Notes: a model not told the origin generated them from the sequence alone. Shown: positions 1 to 7,582, numbered from the stretch's first letter. The stretch is DNA of 10,109 bases from Candidatus Hydrogenedentota bacterium (GCA_903922535.1 CAIXUF010000186.1:1-10109), one strand, 5' to 3'. Numbers and translations: made by a program.

Positions 1-1
1 C

Positions 2-2032
2 GGCGACAACAAGATTGTCGGGTTCAGCCATACGCGGCTGGTCGGCGCCGATTCGGAAGAGGGCGGCGTCTTCCGCGTGTTCCCGACGGTGGAATCGCGG
101 GTCCCCAAGATGGTCGCCCGCGAGAACCGGTTCGCCCGCTTCTCCCACGGCGACGAGAAGGCCTATCCCGGCTATTACTCCGTCCGCCTGCCCAAGGACG
201 AGGTGCGGGCCGAGTTGACCGTAACGCCCCGCACCGGCCTGCACCGCTACACGTTCATGAAGGACGAAACACCACACTTACTCATTGACGTGGCCAGTTG
301 CATCGGCAACAAGCGCACCGAAAACGCCATGGCCACGCTACGTCCCGAAAAGCAGGAAGTGGAGGGGATGGTCCGCCTCTACGGGTCCTTCTCGGGCCGC
401 TATGGCGGCCTGGACGTCTACTTCGTGGCCCGGTTCAACCAGCCCTTCGCCAAATATGGCACGTGGAACGCGGGCCGATTGACGGCCAACAGCGCCAACG
501 TGTCAGGCAAGGACGTCGGAGTCGACCTGGCCTTTGCCAGGCAGGGTCCAAAGACGGTTGTGGAGATGCAGTTGGCGCTGTCCTACGTGAGCATCGCCAA
601 CGCGCGCCTGAACCTGGAGACAGAGACGGCAACGAAGGGTTTCGACGCGGTCGTTTCCGCCGCAGGCGCGGAATGGGAAAAGCGGCTCTCGCGCGTCTTC
701 GCGCAGGGTGCCACGCCGAAAGCGCAGCGCATCTTCTATACGGCCCTGTACCACACCTTCCAGATGCCGACGGTGTTCAACGACGTAAACGGCGATTACA
801 TCGGCTTTGACCGGGCCATCCACAAGGCCGACAAATTCCAGTATTACACAGACTTGTCCCTTTGGGACACGGTCCGGACCGTGCACCCGCTCTACAACCT
901 CATCGCCCGCGGCGAACAGCGCGACATGCTGTGCTCGCTGGTGGAGATGGTCAAGGCGGGCGGCTGCCTGCCGCGCTGGCCCTCCGGATGCGGCTACACC
1001 AACTGCATGTTCGGCACCCCCGCCGACATAGCCGTCTCCGAGGCCTGGCAAAAGGGTGTTTGCGATTTCGACGTGCAGACCGCCTACCGCTCCATGCGCC
1101 AGGTGGCGCTCGACGGCGTGCCCACCGGCTCCCATTTCGGAGGGCGCGACGATGTCGGACTGTACAACAAACTGGGATACCAGCCCGACGACAAGACGGA
1201 CAAGTCCGTTTCCAAGACGCTGGAAATATGCTGGGAAGACCACGCAATTGGCCAACTTGCCGGCGCATTGGGGTACAAGGAAGACGCGGACCTCTTCGTC
1301 AAACACGCCCAGTTCTACCGCAATCTCTGGAACCCGGCCACGAAATACTTCCAGCCCCGCGATTCCAATGGGGCGTTCTTCAAGGATTTCAAGCCATTGC
1401 TGTTGTCCTACGCTGACATTGGCGGCAAGCACACGAAAGCCTACTGTGAGGGAAGCGCCGAGCAGTGGCGGTGGGCCGTACCCTTTGACCCGGATGGCCT
1501 CATCGCACTCTTCGGCGGGCCGGAGCCCTTCGTGGCCGCCCTCACGACCTTCTTTGAGAATATGAACAAGACCGTCGGCGAGTGGAATCCCGGGCCCTAT
1601 TACTGGCATGGCAACGAGCCGGACATTTTCTCCGCCTACCTGTTCAATTCGGCCGGACGCCCCGACCTGACCCAGAAGTGGGTGCGCCGAATCTTGGACA
1701 CACAGTATGCCGACACCTATTACGGACTGGGCGGCAACGATGACGGCGGCACGCTGTCGGCGTGGTATGTTCTCAGCGCGCTGGGCTTCTACCCGGTGGC
1801 GGGCACCACCAAATACCAGATCGGTTCGCCCCTGTTCGACAAGGCCGTGGTACAGATGGGGGAGGGCAGGGTGCTGACCGTTATTGCCGAGAACAACGCA
1901 CCCCAGAACGTCTACGTGCGTCAGGTCTCCCTGAACGGCACACCGCTCAACCGCACCTGGTTCGACCACGCCGACATCGCCAACGGCGGCGAGCTTCGCT
2001 TTGTGATGGAGTCCAGCCCGGCGTTGCGATAG
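2..2032 (+). CDS. GH92 family alpha-mannosidase, 5'-truncated by window edge
   Basis: Glycoside hydrolase family 92 enzymes are calcium-dependent, inverting exo-alpha-mannosidases, usually periplasmic or surface-exposed and acting on N-glycans or mannans. The frame is open to the left edge, giving 676 visible residues of a family usually around 750, so the signal peptide and first part of the N-terminal beta-sandwich are missing. A GTG at 77 is internal and not the real start, because GH92-like residues (GFSHTRL) lie upstream of it. Visible signatures, numbered from base 2: FSHGDEKAYPGYYSV and ELTVTPRTGLHRYTF in the N-terminal domain; YCEGSAEQW with Glu483, the likely catalytic acid region; WHGNEPD at 534-540; and GNDDGGTLSAWYV around Asp580/Asp581, the likely base and metal region, followed by LGFYPV. 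The usual family text at 534-540 differs between alpha-1,2 and other specificities, and this copy has HGNE. It is first in a same-strand series with rubrerythrin 75 nt downstream. Family assignment is firm; linkage specificity is not. Confidence 0.93.
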   Translation, partial: GDNKIVGFSHTRLVGADSEEGGVFRVFPTVESRVPKMVARENRFARFSHGDEKAYPGYYSVRLPKDEVRAELTVTPRTGLHRYTFMKDETPHLLIDVASCIGNKRTENAMATLRPEKQEVEGMVRLYGSFSGRYGGLDVYFVARFNQPFAKYGTWNAGRLTANSANVSGKDVGVDLAFARQGPKTVVEMQLALSYVSIANARLNLETETATKGFDAVVSAAGAEWEKRLSRVFAQGATPKAQRIFYTALYHTFQMPTVFNDVNGDYIGFDRAIHKADKFQYYTDLSLWDTVRTVHPLYNLIARGEQRDMLCSLVEMVKAGGCLPRWPSGCGYTNCMFGTPADIAVSEAWQKGVCDFDVQTAYRSMRQVALDGVPTGSHFGGRDDVGLYNKLGYQPDDKTDKSVSKTLEICWEDHAIGQLAGALGYKEDADLFVKHAQFYRNLWNPATKYFQPRDSNGAFFKDFKPLLLSYADIGGKHTKAYCEGSAEQWRWAVPFDPDGLIALFGGPEPFVAALTTFFENMNKTVGEWNPGPYYWHGNEPDIFSAYLFNSAGRPDLTQKWVRRILDTQYADTYYGLGGNDDGGTLSAWYVLSALGFYPVAGTTKYQIGSPLFDKAVVQMGEGRVLTVIAENNAPQNVYVRQVSLNGTPLNRTWFDHADIANGGELRFVMESSPALR

Positions 2033-2054
2033 AATTGTACCAACTGTTGAAAAT

Positions 2055-2074
2055 AGCCTCCCGGAAAGGGGGCT
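2055..2074 (+). terminator. Hairpin downstream of GH92 gene, possible weak terminator
   Basis: AGCCTCC (2055-2061) can pair with GGGGGCT (2068-2074) across a six-base loop, giving seven pairs including one G-T wobble. No proper T-tract follows (TCAGCCTTGT), so it could be a weak terminator, an mRNA-stabilising 3' hairpin, or nothing. It lies in the 75-nt gap between the GH92 stop and rubrerythrin. I see no convincing promoter in the remainder of this gap. Confidence 0.35.
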
Positions 2075-2095
2075 TCAGCCTTGTAACCAATAAAC

Positions 2096-2100
2096 AGGAG
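2096..2100 (+). promoter_or_regulatory. Ribosome binding site for rubrerythrin
   Basis: AGGAG lies seven bases before the ATG at 2108. It is the strongest Shine-Dalgarno sequence in the window and fixes the rubrerythrin start. Confidence 0.8.
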
Positions 2101-2107
2101 AAACGCC

Positions 2108-2608
2108 ATGTCAACGACGGATAATCTGAAAGAAGCATTTGCGGGTGAAAGTCAGGCGAACCGCCGCTATACCGCCTTTGCCAAGAAGGCCGACAAAGAA
2201 GGGCTGCCCCAGGTCGCCCGGCTGTTCCGCGCCGCCGCGGAGGCCGAAACCGTCCATGCCCTGTCGCACTTCCGGGTGCTGGGCGGCGTGAAAAGCACCG
2301 CGGAGAATCTTGAGGCGGCCATCTCCGGCGAGGCGTTTGAGTTTGAGTCCATGTATCCCAAGTTCGTGGCCGAGGCCCAGGCCGAAGGCAACAAGGCCGC
2401 TGAGATCGTCTGCGCGGGCGCGATGGCCGTGGAAAAGGTGCATCATGACCTGTATGAGGGTGCGCTTGCGGCCGTGAAGGCAGGCGGCGATCTGCCCGCA
2501 GCCACCATTTACGTGTGCGACATCTGCGGCAACACGGTCGTCGGCGACGCGCCCGACGAGTGCCCGGTGTGCAAAGCCAAGAAAGAGCATTTCTTCGAAG
2601 TGAAGTGA
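2108..2608 (+). CDS. Rubrerythrin (diiron peroxidase with C-terminal rubredoxin-like domain)
   Basis: This 166-residue cytoplasmic protein matches classical rubrerythrin, which reduces hydrogen peroxide to water with electrons delivered through its rubredoxin-like centre. The four-helix ferritin-like domain spans about residues 1-125. Its expected iron ligands are visible: Glu14 in GESQANRRY, Glu47 and His50 in an ExxH motif, Glu75 and Glu78 ahead of MYPKF, and Glu109 with His112 in a second ExxH. The rubredoxin-like domain has Cys137/Cys140 (CDICG) and Cys152/Cys155 (CPVC), so one FeS4 iron should bind. The length is slightly below the roughly 190 residues of the Desulfovibrio type, but no key residue appears missing. 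There is no export signal. Its place between two carbohydrate-related genes is unusual; it suggests an anaerobic or microaerophilic host but gives no obvious pathway link. The gene symbol rbr is common for the family, but I leave the field blank because several paralogous types exist. Confidence 0.95.
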   Translation: MSTTDNLKEAFAGESQANRRYTAFAKKADKEGLPQVARLFRAAAEAETVHALSHFRVLGGVKSTAENLEAAISGEAFEFESMYPKFVAEAQAEGNKAAEIVCAGAMAVEKVHHDLYEGALAAVKAGGDLPAATIYVCDICGNTVVGDAPDECPVCKAKKEHFFEVK

Positions 2609-2614
2609 CTCGCA

Positions 2615-2645
2615 CCCCAAAACCAAGACCCCAAACCCCAGCCCC
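2615..2645 (-). other. Potential G-quadruplex (minus strand) / i-motif (plus strand) in spacer
   Basis: Four CCCC runs occur at 2615-2618, 2629-2632, 2636-2639 and 2642-2645. The complementary strand therefore has four GGGG runs with loops of 2, 3 and 10 bases. This lies in the 61-nt spacer between rubrerythrin and the isomerase-like gene and ends 11 bases before the next ribosome binding site. The mRNA itself would be C-rich, and the G-rich strand is the transcription template. Structure is predicted only from the pattern. Confidence 0.45.
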
Positions 2646-2656
2646 TGGAACAACAC

Positions 2657-2660
2657 GGAG
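2657..2660 (+). promoter_or_regulatory. Ribosome binding site for the Tat-signal isomerase-like gene
   Basis: GGAG is nine bases before the ATG at 2670. The other in-frame ATG at 2685 is 24 bases away, so this site favours 2670 and keeps the short MCRQC extension ahead of the twin arginines. Confidence 0.65.
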
Positions 2661-2669
2661 TACACGACC

Positions 2670-4208
2670 ATGTGCCGCCAATGCATGAACCGACGTGAGT
2701 TTATGGGCGCAAGCGGCGGAATGCTGCTTGCCGCAAGCCTTGCCGGAACCTCCATGACGGCCATGGCCGCCACACCAACCTGGAGCCGCGATCTGTGGGA
2801 CGCGAAGAAGCCCTTCGCCACGACGGGCAAGCCGCTGGTCGTGCAGCCGGTGCTTATGTACAGCATCCCGGAGCGCCGAGAACAGACCTCGTGGAAGTCC
2901 TGGGGTGACATAAAGAGCAAGGAGGCCGTGGACGGGGAATGCGCCCGCATTGCCGGTGAACTCGAAGCATTGGCCAAAAAGGCGGGTTTTGGTCTGGAAA
3001 TCCGGCCGGTAATCCGCGTTGATGGTGAGGATGAAGCGCCAGCGGCAGGCAAGTCCGACGCGGATGTGGTCATCCTCTATCCCTCCGGCGGCAGCGGTGA
3101 AACGCTCCGCGCCTGCATCCCCAAGGATCGCGGCTTGATCTTTCTGCGCCACACCTCCGGCCCGCTCTACTATTGGTATGAGGCACTGAGCGTCAAGTAT
3201 CTCCGCACCGACACGGTAAACCCCGCCGAGAGCAAGCAGGAGAACAAGATCGTCGGCGTCGATGACGTGGTGGTCGACGACATGGATGAACTGCTCTGGC
3301 GGCTGCGCGCGCGCTACGCCATGAAGAACTTCACCGGCACCAAGGTGGTGGCCCTTGGCGGGCCGCAGGGCAAATATGCCGGCAACGCGCCCAATTTCGA
3401 CCACGAGAAGTACGGACTTGAAATCGTGGATGTCAGCTACGAGGACTTCGCGAAGCGCGTGAATGCGGCGCTCGCCGACAAGGCCCGCATGGACCTGGCC
3501 GAAAAGTGGACCGACGAGTACCTCGCCCTGCCCGCCACGACCCTCGCGACAGAGCGTCCCTTCATTGTCAACTCGTTCATTCTCTACGGCCTGTTCAAGG
3601 AACTGATGACCGAGCACAACGCGCCCGCGTTCACGATCAACAGTTGCATGAACCTCATCATGCCCATGTCCAAGACCACTGCCTGCCTGGCGCTCAGCCT
3701 GCTGAACGACGAGGGCCTCCTTGCCTTCTGCGAGTCGGACTTCGTGATCATCCCGGCGGGCATTCTGATGTACCACATCGCCCAAACGCCCGTGTTCCTC
3801 CATAATTCGACCTTCCCGCACAAGGCAATGGTCACCTGCGCGCACTGCACCTCACCCCGCCGCCTTGACGGGGTGAGCTATGCGCCCGCGCTCCTCACCA
3901 CCCATTACGAGTCCGAGTTCGGCGTCTCGCCCAAAATCGACATGCCCATCGGCCAGCTTGTTTCCTTCATTGACCCCGAGTACGACACCGGCCGCTGGGT
4001 GGGCATGCGCGGCACCATCGAGGACAACCCCTCCCTTGCCATCTGCCGCTCCCAGCAGGAGGTGAAGATTGAGGGCAACTGGCGCCAACTCCAGAAAGAG
4101 GTCCGCGATTCGCACTGGATCATGGCCTATGGAGACCATCTGAAAGAGATCGGTTATGCCGCGCCCCGTCTCGGCGTCACCTGGGACAACATCTCGGACG
4201 ATGCCTGA
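2670..4208 (+). CDS. Tat-exported protein of the L-fucose isomerase-related family (COG2407-like)
   Basis: The 512-residue product begins with a twin-arginine signal: NRREFM at residues 7-12, a hydrophobic stretch (GGMLLAASLAGTSM), and a likely cleavage after AMA near residue 33. The rest resembles the two-domain fold of L-fucose isomerase relatives, which interconvert ketoses and aldoses using Mn2+ or a similar metal. The C-terminal half carries the family's run of motifs: CLALSLLNDEGL with Glu348, CESD with Glu355/Asp357, and CAHCTSPRRL with His392. Glu, Asp and His are the metal-ligand types of this family, so a functional metal site is plausible. The N-terminal half (about 50-200) has YPSGGSGE and LIFLRHTSGPLYYWYE, typical of the substrate-side domain. 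Tat export would fit a protein folded around its metal in the cytoplasm. Its TGA shares one base with the next gene's ATG, implying translational coupling. The true substrate is unknown, and whether it isomerises sugar outside the cytoplasm is an inference. Confidence 0.82.
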   Translation: MCRQCMNRREFMGASGGMLLAASLAGTSMTAMAATPTWSRDLWDAKKPFATTGKPLVVQPVLMYSIPERREQTSWKSWGDIKSKEAVDGECARIAGELEALAKKAGFGLEIRPVIRVDGEDEAPAAGKSDADVVILYPSGGSGETLRACIPKDRGLIFLRHTSGPLYYWYEALSVKYLRTDTVNPAESKQENKIVGVDDVVVDDMDELLWRLRARYAMKNFTGTKVVALGGPQGKYAGNAPNFDHEKYGLEIVDVSYEDFAKRVNAALADKARMDLAEKWTDEYLALPATTLATERPFIVNSFILYGLFKELMTEHNAPAFTINSCMNLIMPMSKTTACLALSLLNDEGLLAFCESDFVIIPAGILMYHIAQTPVFLHNSTFPHKAMVTCAHCTSPRRLDGVSYAPALLTTHYESEFGVSPKIDMPIGQLVSFIDPEYDTGRWVGMRGTIEDNPSLAICRSQQEVKIEGNWRQLQKEVRDSHWIMAYGDHLKEIGYAAPRLGVTWDNISDDA

Positions 4209-6193
4209 TGGTGTGCCGATTATTGCCTCTGACCCGTCTTCGATGCCTCGGCGTCTTGCTGGCATTTTCGGCAGCCCTCTGCGCCAATGTGCCTGCGGAG
4301 GGGATCGACGATGCGGCGCTGAAGGCTGCCGACGGCGACCGTTTGGCCGGTGATCTCTATGTGTTGCGCGGCGCCGTGAACACCGGCGTCCTGGTCCACG
4401 GGGACAGTGCCCTGCTCTTCGACTGCTGCGATTCGGTCACGCCGGAGAGGCTCGCCAAACTGGGCGTGAAATCGGTGGAGGCCGTGTATTTCACCCAGTT
4501 TCGCAGGCCAAACACCGCCGGTGGATACGCCATGGCAAAAGCGGGTGCCGCGCTCCACGGCCCGGCGGGGGAACGCGACTGCTTCGAGAAGGCGGACGAA
4601 TACTGGGCCGACGAGAAGAACCACTGGCATCTGTATCAGTTTCGGCCGGGAAGCCAGGTGCCTTCCCGGTCCATGCCGCTTGCTGGCGTAGTGCGCGGCG
4701 GTGACAGCTTCGAGTGGAACGGCCACGCCGTCTCGGTGCTCGACACCCCTGGGATGACTGACGGCGCCGTGTCCTACAGGGTGAAAGCGGGGGAGAAGAC
4801 ATGGCTGTTCTGCGGCGACGTCATGAGTGCGCCGGGGCAGGTCTGGGAGCTTTACTCGCTTCAGAAGGGCGTCAAGAAGCTCAGGGACTACCATGGGTTC
4901 CTGGGTGCCCATGACGCGCTGCTGGAAAGTGTGGGCAGGATCCGCGATGCGGCCCCTTCAGACATGGTCCCGTCGCACGGCGCTCCTTTTCCTTTCACCA
5001 ACGAAGCGCTGGACCTGCTGCAACAGCGCTTTGGGGATTTATGGGGCAACTACGTCGCCATTTCGGCGGTCAATTTCTACTTTCCCCAAGTGACGGAGGA
5101 CATGGAAAACGACCCAAGACGGATGATTCCCTCTCCCAGGACACCCATCCCCGACTGGGTTCAGAAGGTCATCGACACAAGTTTCATTGTGGTTTCCGAC
5201 GCGGGGCCCGTACTGCTGGTGGACTGCGGCGCTTGTCCCCTGCAGAAACTGCTGGAGACGATCGATCAGTCCCGGGGAAAGAAGCGAACCGTGGTGGACG
5301 CGTGCTGGATCACGCACTATCATGACGACCATACACAGGAGGATTACGGCCTCGCCAAGGCGGGCATTCCACTGCTCTGCGAAGCAGGCATGGCACCCAT
5401 TCTGGAGCATCCCGAACGCTACCTTCTGCCCTGTCTGCCCCAGTACCCCGCACCGGTCACACGGGTGCTGAAGGACGGTGAGATCTGGAAGTGGCAGGAA
5501 TTCACGCTGACCGCCTTTCATTTTCCGGGCCAGACGCTCTATCACGGGGGATTGCTGGTCGAAGGCCATGGCAAGAAGGTCTTCTTCGCGGGCGATTCAC
5601 TGTCGCCCACGGGGGTGGACGACTATTGCACAGGCAACCGTAATTTCCTGGGACCCGGACTCGGCATGAGGCGCTGCTTTGACATCCTGCGCCAGACGCA
5701 GCCGGACTACATACTGAACCAGCATCAGGGGAAAGCCTTCTCCTTCACCGCCGACCAGTTAAACCAGATGGAAGCGGTCCTGGCCGAACGGCAGGATCTC
5801 GTGGAGAAGATGACGCCCTGGGAAAATGCCAATTTCGCGCTGGACGAGCACTGGGTGCGAACGGCCCCCTACGAGCAGGAGATGGACCGCGGAACCAAGT
5901 GCACGCTTGACGTGGAATTCACAAATCATGGCAAGCATGCGTCGCATGCCAGGGCAAATGCCGTGCTGCCCGCAGCCTGGCGCGCCTGTGCGGAAGGGCC
6001 GTTGGAGACGGACGTACCCGCGCGCACCAGTGGCTTGTCCGGGCCGGACGTGGCAAACCCGGACGGTGCGCTGCGGCTTTGCGTCGAATGTCCCGCCGAT
6101 GCCGCGCCCGGACTGCGGGTCATTCCCGTGCAAATCTGGTGGGACGGACGCTACCTCGGCCAGATCGTCCATGGTCTGGTGCGTGTGCGGTAA
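4208..6193 (+). CDS. Exported tandem metallo-beta-lactamase-fold hydrolase with degenerate first lobe and C-terminal beta-sandwich
   Basis: The 661-residue product has a Sec-type signal peptide (basic start, core LGVLLAFSAALCA, likely cleavage after Ala26; no lipobox). Two MBL-fold lobes follow. The first (about 40-290) keeps scaffold elements such as NTGVLV, LDTPGMTDG, FCGD with Asp204 and PSHG with His257, but at the HxHxDH position it reads TQFRRPN (96-102), so the main metal ligands are gone. The second (about 320-530) has an intact THYHDDH (His370, His372, Asp374, His375), FPGQTLYHGG (438-448, with Gln442 where many MBLs have His, and His446 nearby), FFAGDS with Asp463, and NQHQG with His506. 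Residues 545-661 look like a NEW3-type Ig-like beta-sandwich (VEFTNHG, VPVQIWWDGRYLG-like text). The start overlaps the preceding stop by one base with only a weak GGA upstream, suggesting coupled translation. MBL lobes hydrolyse many bond types, so the substrate cannot be told from sequence. Confidence 0.85.
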   Translation: MVCRLLPLTRLRCLGVLLAFSAALCANVPAEGIDDAALKAADGDRLAGDLYVLRGAVNTGVLVHGDSALLFDCCDSVTPERLAKLGVKSVEAVYFTQFRRPNTAGGYAMAKAGAALHGPAGERDCFEKADEYWADEKNHWHLYQFRPGSQVPSRSMPLAGVVRGGDSFEWNGHAVSVLDTPGMTDGAVSYRVKAGEKTWLFCGDVMSAPGQVWELYSLQKGVKKLRDYHGFLGAHDALLESVGRIRDAAPSDMVPSHGAPFPFTNEALDLLQQRFGDLWGNYVAISAVNFYFPQVTEDMENDPRRMIPSPRTPIPDWVQKVIDTSFIVVSDAGPVLLVDCGACPLQKLLETIDQSRGKKRTVVDACWITHYHDDHTQEDYGLAKAGIPLLCEAGMAPILEHPERYLLPCLPQYPAPVTRVLKDGEIWKWQEFTLTAFHFPGQTLYHGGLLVEGHGKKVFFAGDSLSPTGVDDYCTGNRNFLGPGLGMRRCFDILRQTQPDYILNQHQGKAFSFTADQLNQMEAVLAERQDLVEKMTPWENANFALDEHWVRTAPYEQEMDRGTKCTLDVEFTNHGKHASHARANAVLPAAWRACAEGPLETDVPARTSGLSGPDVANPDGALRLCVECPADAAPGLRVIPVQIWWDGRYLGQIVHGLVRVR

Positions 6194-6242
6194 GACCGGC
6201 GCGGTTAGGACAAAATGACACCGCTTTCTGAAAACAACCTTT

Positions 6243-6246
6243 GGAG
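6243..6246 (+). promoter_or_regulatory. Ribosome binding site deciding the start at 6254
   Basis: GGAG lies seven bases before the ATG at 6254. In-frame ATGs also occur at 6248 (one base after the site, too close) and at 6215 (preceded by AGGA at four bases). The 6254 start gives a compact signal peptide, so I prefer it. Confidence 0.5.
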
Positions 6247-6253
6247 AATGCCC

Positions 6254-7582
6254 ATGTTCGCAAAGTTGACCTGGATGGCCAGACACTCCTTTTCCATATT
6301 GGCCACAATTGCCTTGTGCGGCGGCGCGCTCGGTGCCCATGCCGCCACGCCGGCCTTCGGTGACCGTTATCCTCTGGAAGTGTTCCCCACCGAAGCGAAG
6401 CGGATGGTCGACGACCAGACCGGCGCCGAACTGCTCTTTCTGACAAGCGGTCCCACGAAAAACCAGAACCTCTATTTCCACCAGCGGTCCTGGCTGTCCG
6501 ACAACGCCATGATCCTCTTTGCGTCCCAGCGCGAGCGCGGCGGCCTCATGGGCTATCTCACCGCCACCGGCGAACTCATCCGCATCACCGCGTCGGATGG
6601 CGCGCCCACCGGCGGCGCGACGGCCGCCGTAAACCATCCGGCCGTCTACACCATGGCCGGACCGCGCGTGCTGGAGATTTCGTTTGAGATCGAGGCGTCG
6701 AAAGAACCGGCAAAGACCCCGTCCAGGGTGTGGGCGCGGCAACGGCTCCTGTGCGAGATGAACGGCACCATCGGCCAGTTGAACGAAAGCTGCGACGGCC
6801 GCTTCCTGGCCACCGGCGGCGCCGATCCGGAGAATGCAAAGTCCACCGCCATCTTCACCGTCAGTACCGACGACGGCGCGGTCAAGCGCATCTGCGGCAT
6901 GCCCCCCGGCACCACCCTCGGCGTCAGCCACGTGCAGTGGAGCGTCACCAACCCCAACTGGATCAGTTTCGCCAACGCCCCCATCCGCATCTGGGTGGTG
7001 GACATCCGCGACGGCAAGCCCTGGGCGCCCTATGTCGAGCGAGACGGCGAACTGGTCACGCACGAGTCATGGTGGATCAACGACCTCATGCTCTTCTGCG
7101 GCGGCGTCCACGCCAAGCCAACCGAGGACTCGCACGTGAAGATACTCAATGTCCGCACCGGCGAGGTGCGCATCGTGGGCGAGGGCGCATGGTTCCCCAA
7201 TCTGGACAACGCAACCATCTCCAGGCGCAACTGGTGGCACGCCTCTGGCAGCCCCGATGGCCGCTGGGCCGCCGGCGACAACTGGCACGGCGACATCATG
7301 CTCTTTGAGGGATTGACCGCGCGCCCCCATCTGCTCACGGCGGGCCACCGCACCTACGGCAGCGGCGCCCACCCCGAGGTCGGCTGGAACCGTAATGGCG
7401 ATCAGGTTGTCTTTGGCGGGTCCTACAAGCTTGGCGAGGGTGCCCATGTCTGCGTCGCCACCATCCCCCCCGCATGGCAGAAAGAAGTCCGCCAGCTCGG
7501 CCGCCGCGTTGAGGCTGTGGAAAAGGACATGGGCAACACCACCACGTCCCCCACTACCCCCAACGTTCCCAAGAGCGAATAG
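6254..7582 (+). CDS. Secreted beta-propeller protein related to oligogalacturonate lyases (PL22-like)
   Basis: From the preferred start the product has 442 residues; the upstream in-frame ATG at 6215 would give 455. A Sec signal (MFAKLTWMARHS, core FSILATIALCGGALG) likely ends after AHA at residue 30. The mature part shows repeated propeller-blade text of the kind seen in oligogalacturonate lyases and TolB-like proteins: DDQTGAELLFLT, QNLYFHQRSWLSDNAMILFAS, WSVTNPNWISF, SPDGRWAAGDNW and HPEVGWNRNGDQVVFGG. PL22 enzymes cleave unsaturated oligogalacturonides by beta-elimination with a Mn2+ held by histidines. Candidate equivalents are His270 (THESWW), His329 (NWWHASG) and His373 (AHPEVGW). The HPH-type pair of PL22 reads HPE here, so the site may be altered and lyase activity is uncertain. 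The C-terminus is a short charged helix followed by a Thr/Pro/Ser-rich tail (NTTTSPTTP). It lies 60 nt after the MBL gene and probably in the same operon. Confidence 0.72.
   Translation: MFAKLTWMARHSFSILATIALCGGALGAHAATPAFGDRYPLEVFPTEAKRMVDDQTGAELLFLTSGPTKNQNLYFHQRSWLSDNAMILFASQRERGGLMGYLTATGELIRITASDGAPTGGATAAVNHPAVYTMAGPRVLEISFEIEASKEPAKTPSRVWARQRLLCEMNGTIGQLNESCDGRFLATGGADPENAKSTAIFTVSTDDGAVKRICGMPPGTTLGVSHVQWSVTNPNWISFANAPIRIWVVDIRDGKPWAPYVERDGELVTHESWWINDLMLFCGGVHAKPTEDSHVKILNVRTGEVRIVGEGAWFPNLDNATISRRNWWHASGSPDGRWAAGDNWHGDIMLFEGLTARPHLLTAGHRTYGSGAHPEVGWNRNGDQVVFGGSYKLGEGAHVCVATIPPAWQKEVRQLGRRVEAVEKDMGNTTTSPTTPNVPKSE

Noticed and set aside
503..1969. 488-codon open frame on the minus strand
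   Set aside because: Antisense to the GH92 catalytic domain. The absence of stops is explained by GC-rich codon usage, and no family features are visible.
77..2032. GTG at 77 as the start of the GH92 gene
   Set aside because: The frame is open to the left edge, and the upstream residues (KIVGFSHTRLVG) match the GH92 N-terminal domain, so this is an internal Val codon.
1947..3845. 632-codon open frame on the minus strand
   Set aside because: It runs antisense across the GH92 end, rubrerythrin and the isomerase relative, all well supported by motifs. Its translation has low-complexity Arg/Pro/His runs typical of GC-rich shadow frames and no recognisable domain.
5759..7063. 434-codon open frame on the minus strand
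   Set aside because: It overlaps the MBL C-terminus and the propeller gene, both with clear signals. The translation is Gly/Arg/His-rich with no domain.
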